A stretch of 64,000 bases of DNA from Sabulicella glaciei (GTDB lineage Bacteria > Pseudomonadota > Alphaproteobacteria > Acetobacterales > Acetobacteraceae). The stretch spans positions 1-64,000 of the forward strand of contig NZ_JAPFQI010000021.1 in the NCBI RefSeq assembly GCF_026183895.1, written 5' to 3'. Within the stretch, counting starts at the first letter, position 1, and the number at the start of each line of letters is the position of its first letter. The notes beneath the pieces are model-generated. The model was not told where the DNA came from. It did not search any database and saw only the letters and a list, made by a program, of their open reading frames with translations. This document shows positions 63,007 through 64,000 of this stretch, piece by piece. Position numbers and translations under genes: made by a program.

Positions 63007-63380
63007 AGCGCCGGAAGGGCGGCGAAGACCAAGTAGCCGGCCAACGAAGCGAGTCCCGGCTCGGTGCCGAGATGCGCGAGCCAGGCGGCGAAATCCCACC
63101 CGCGCAGGACCCGGCCCAGCGCCAGTTCCATCGCCAGCAGAAGCAGCAGCGCCAGCCCGCCCATCAGCCAGCGCGCCCCGCCGAGTGGCACCTCCATGCG
63201 CCCGACGATCCAGCCCGCGAGCAGCCAGGACCAGAGCAGCACCAGCGGCAATTCCAGCAGCGTGGCGAGCAGGGGGCCGGTCCAGGGCGCCAGCACGAAC
63301 TCGCGCAGCGGGCCGAGCAGCATGCCCAGCGCAAAGGCGCCCAGGACGTAGAAGATCGCGGCCGGGATCGCGCGCGTCAT
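62991..63380 (-). CDS. Small integral membrane protein, hypothetical
   Basis: 129 residues with four hydrophobic segments (about 5-25, 38-60, 70-92, 107-123). I do not recognise the family; the pattern MTRAIPAAIFYVLGAFALGMLLGPLRE may belong to a DUF of small membrane proteins. Its ATG overlaps the stop of the penicillin-binding protein gene (ATGA), so it is coupled to a cell-wall gene. Confidence 0.7.
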   Translation of the reverse strand: MTRAIPAAIFYVLGAFALGMLLGPLREFVLAPWTGPLLATLLELPLVLLWSWLLAGWIVGRMEVPLGGARWLMGGLALLLLLAMELALGRVLRGWDFAAWLAHLGTEPGLASLAGYLVFAALPALQRQP

Positions 63381-64000
63381 CGCACCCGCAGCTCCACCCC
63401 CGCCGCCGCGCCACCGGCATCCAGCACGGAAAGCCGGTAGCGGCCGGGACCGGGCGGGGTCCAGGCCGTCTCGCGCCGGGCGGGGTCGGAGGGGATGGGC
63501 GCGCCATCCACCAGAAAGGACAGCGGGCGCTGGCCGCCCCCGGCGCGGATGACGACGCGCCCGGCCTCGGCCAGGGCGGCGCCGGGCGGGGGGAAGACGA
63601 GGCGCAGCGCGTCGGTGCCGGCCAGGCTGGCGGCGGCGGCCGGGCGCGCGGGCAGGGGCGCGCGCGGCGCGGCGGGCAGGCGCTCGAAGACCTGCGCCAG
63701 GAGGGGCAGGGCAAGGCGCGCGCCGGTGGCGCCGGGCATGGCGGTGCCGTCGGGCCGCCCCACCCAGACCCCGACCGCATGGCGCCGGTCCAGCCCCACC
63801 GCCCAGGCATCGCGTCCGCCCCAGGAGGTGCCGGTCTTCCAGGCGATGCCGGGCGGGCCGCCGAACGGCTGCACCAGCGCGGCGAGCGCCGCATCCGCCG
63901 CGCGGCGCTCCACCGCCTCGGGCAGGCGGGCATAAAGGGTGACGAGCTCGCGCAGCGTGATGCCGACGCCGCCCAGCGCCAGGGGCAGGGTGGGAGCGGC
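63377..64000 (-). CDS. pbpC: Penicillin-binding protein 1C, 3' part (runs off the right edge)
   Basis: The last 207 or so codons of a PBP1C gene. The transpeptidase KTGTS motif (GIAWKTGTSWGGRDAWAVG) and preceding LALGGVGITLRELVTLYARL are visible, followed by the C-terminal PBP1C domain (from about VFPPPGAALAEAGRVVIRAGG to the end), which is specific to this class. Glycosyltransferase and catalytic Ser-x-x-Lys lie beyond position 64000. The stop overlaps the next gene (ATGA). Confidence 0.88.
   Translation of the reverse strand, partial: AAPTLPLALGGVGITLRELVTLYARLPEAVERRAADAALAALVQPFGGPPGIAWKTGTSWGGRDAWAVGLDRRHAVGVWVGRPDGTAMPGATGARLALPLLAQVFERLPAAPRAPLPARPAAAASLAGTDALRLVFPPPGAALAEAGRVVIRAGGGQRPLSFLVDGAPIPSDPARRETAWTPPGPGRYRLSVLDAGGAAAGVELRVR

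Overview
The window is a high-GC chromosomal segment of an alphaproteobacterium. The best fit is the Acetobacteraceae (Roseomonas-like): aap-type amino acid transport, tripartite tricarboxylate (tct) genes, a MucR regulator, OlsB ornithine-lipid synthesis, a bacteriophytochrome with an HWE-type kinase, and ftsE/ftsX and tsaB/rimI in alphaproteobacterial style. This placement is inferred from protein motifs and gene order; no search was run. Nearly every base is coding. Genes are often joined by NTGA stop/start overlaps, and weak starts (GTG, TTG) are common.

Layout. 0-3.4 kb: aapQ-aapM-aapP, the membrane and ATPase parts of a general L-amino-acid ABC importer, with a G16C13 tract just upstream. 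3.5-7 kb: radC, a branched-chain aminotransferase, and a split UxaA/SuyAB-type lyase. 7-10.5 kb: a PHB-depolymerase-like esterase and a yggT-folD-small membrane protein-eamA operon. 10.6-15 kb: tRNA-Ala(CGC), a decayed IS3 transposase, an AT-rich patch, two tandem radical SAM genes and a convergent GT4 glycosyltransferase; this looks like a small accessory island. 15-21 kb: katG with a paired LysR-type (OxyR-like) operator, then a three-gene coiled-coil cassette of unknown function. 21-27.4 kb: cupin, thioesterase, a DUF2235 hydrolase with a membrane C-terminus, a PhoR-type kinase and an LpoA-like lipoprotein.

27.4-42 kb: rsmI, small membrane protein, MOSC, HAD phosphatase, a ChvG-type kinase without its partner, tctA and tctB split by an antiparallel LysM/BON gene, a methyltransferase, an old yellow enzyme, a dienoyl-CoA-reductase-like SDR, two convergent tctC genes and sapC. 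Then comes the most unusual locus: two exported or lipid-anchored proteins built from (S/T)D(N/S)DP repeats, overlapping a JmjC-type Fe(II)/2-oxoglutarate oxygenase gene that could modify them.

42-64 kb: an AraC/MFS pair, bphP-bphO (red-light photoreceptor plus the heme oxygenase that makes its chromophore), LysR/DoxX, a zinc-ribbon membrane protein beside ftsE-ftsX, tsaB-rimI, a TusA-like protein, mucR-fur-olsB, an ECF41 sigma factor with its carboxymuconolactone-decarboxylase-like partner and a matching promoter, plsC, kup, a large PAS/GAF hybrid histidine kinase, GST, an RluA-type pseudouridine synthase, two small proteins and the 3' part of a penicillin-binding protein 1C gene that runs off the right edge.
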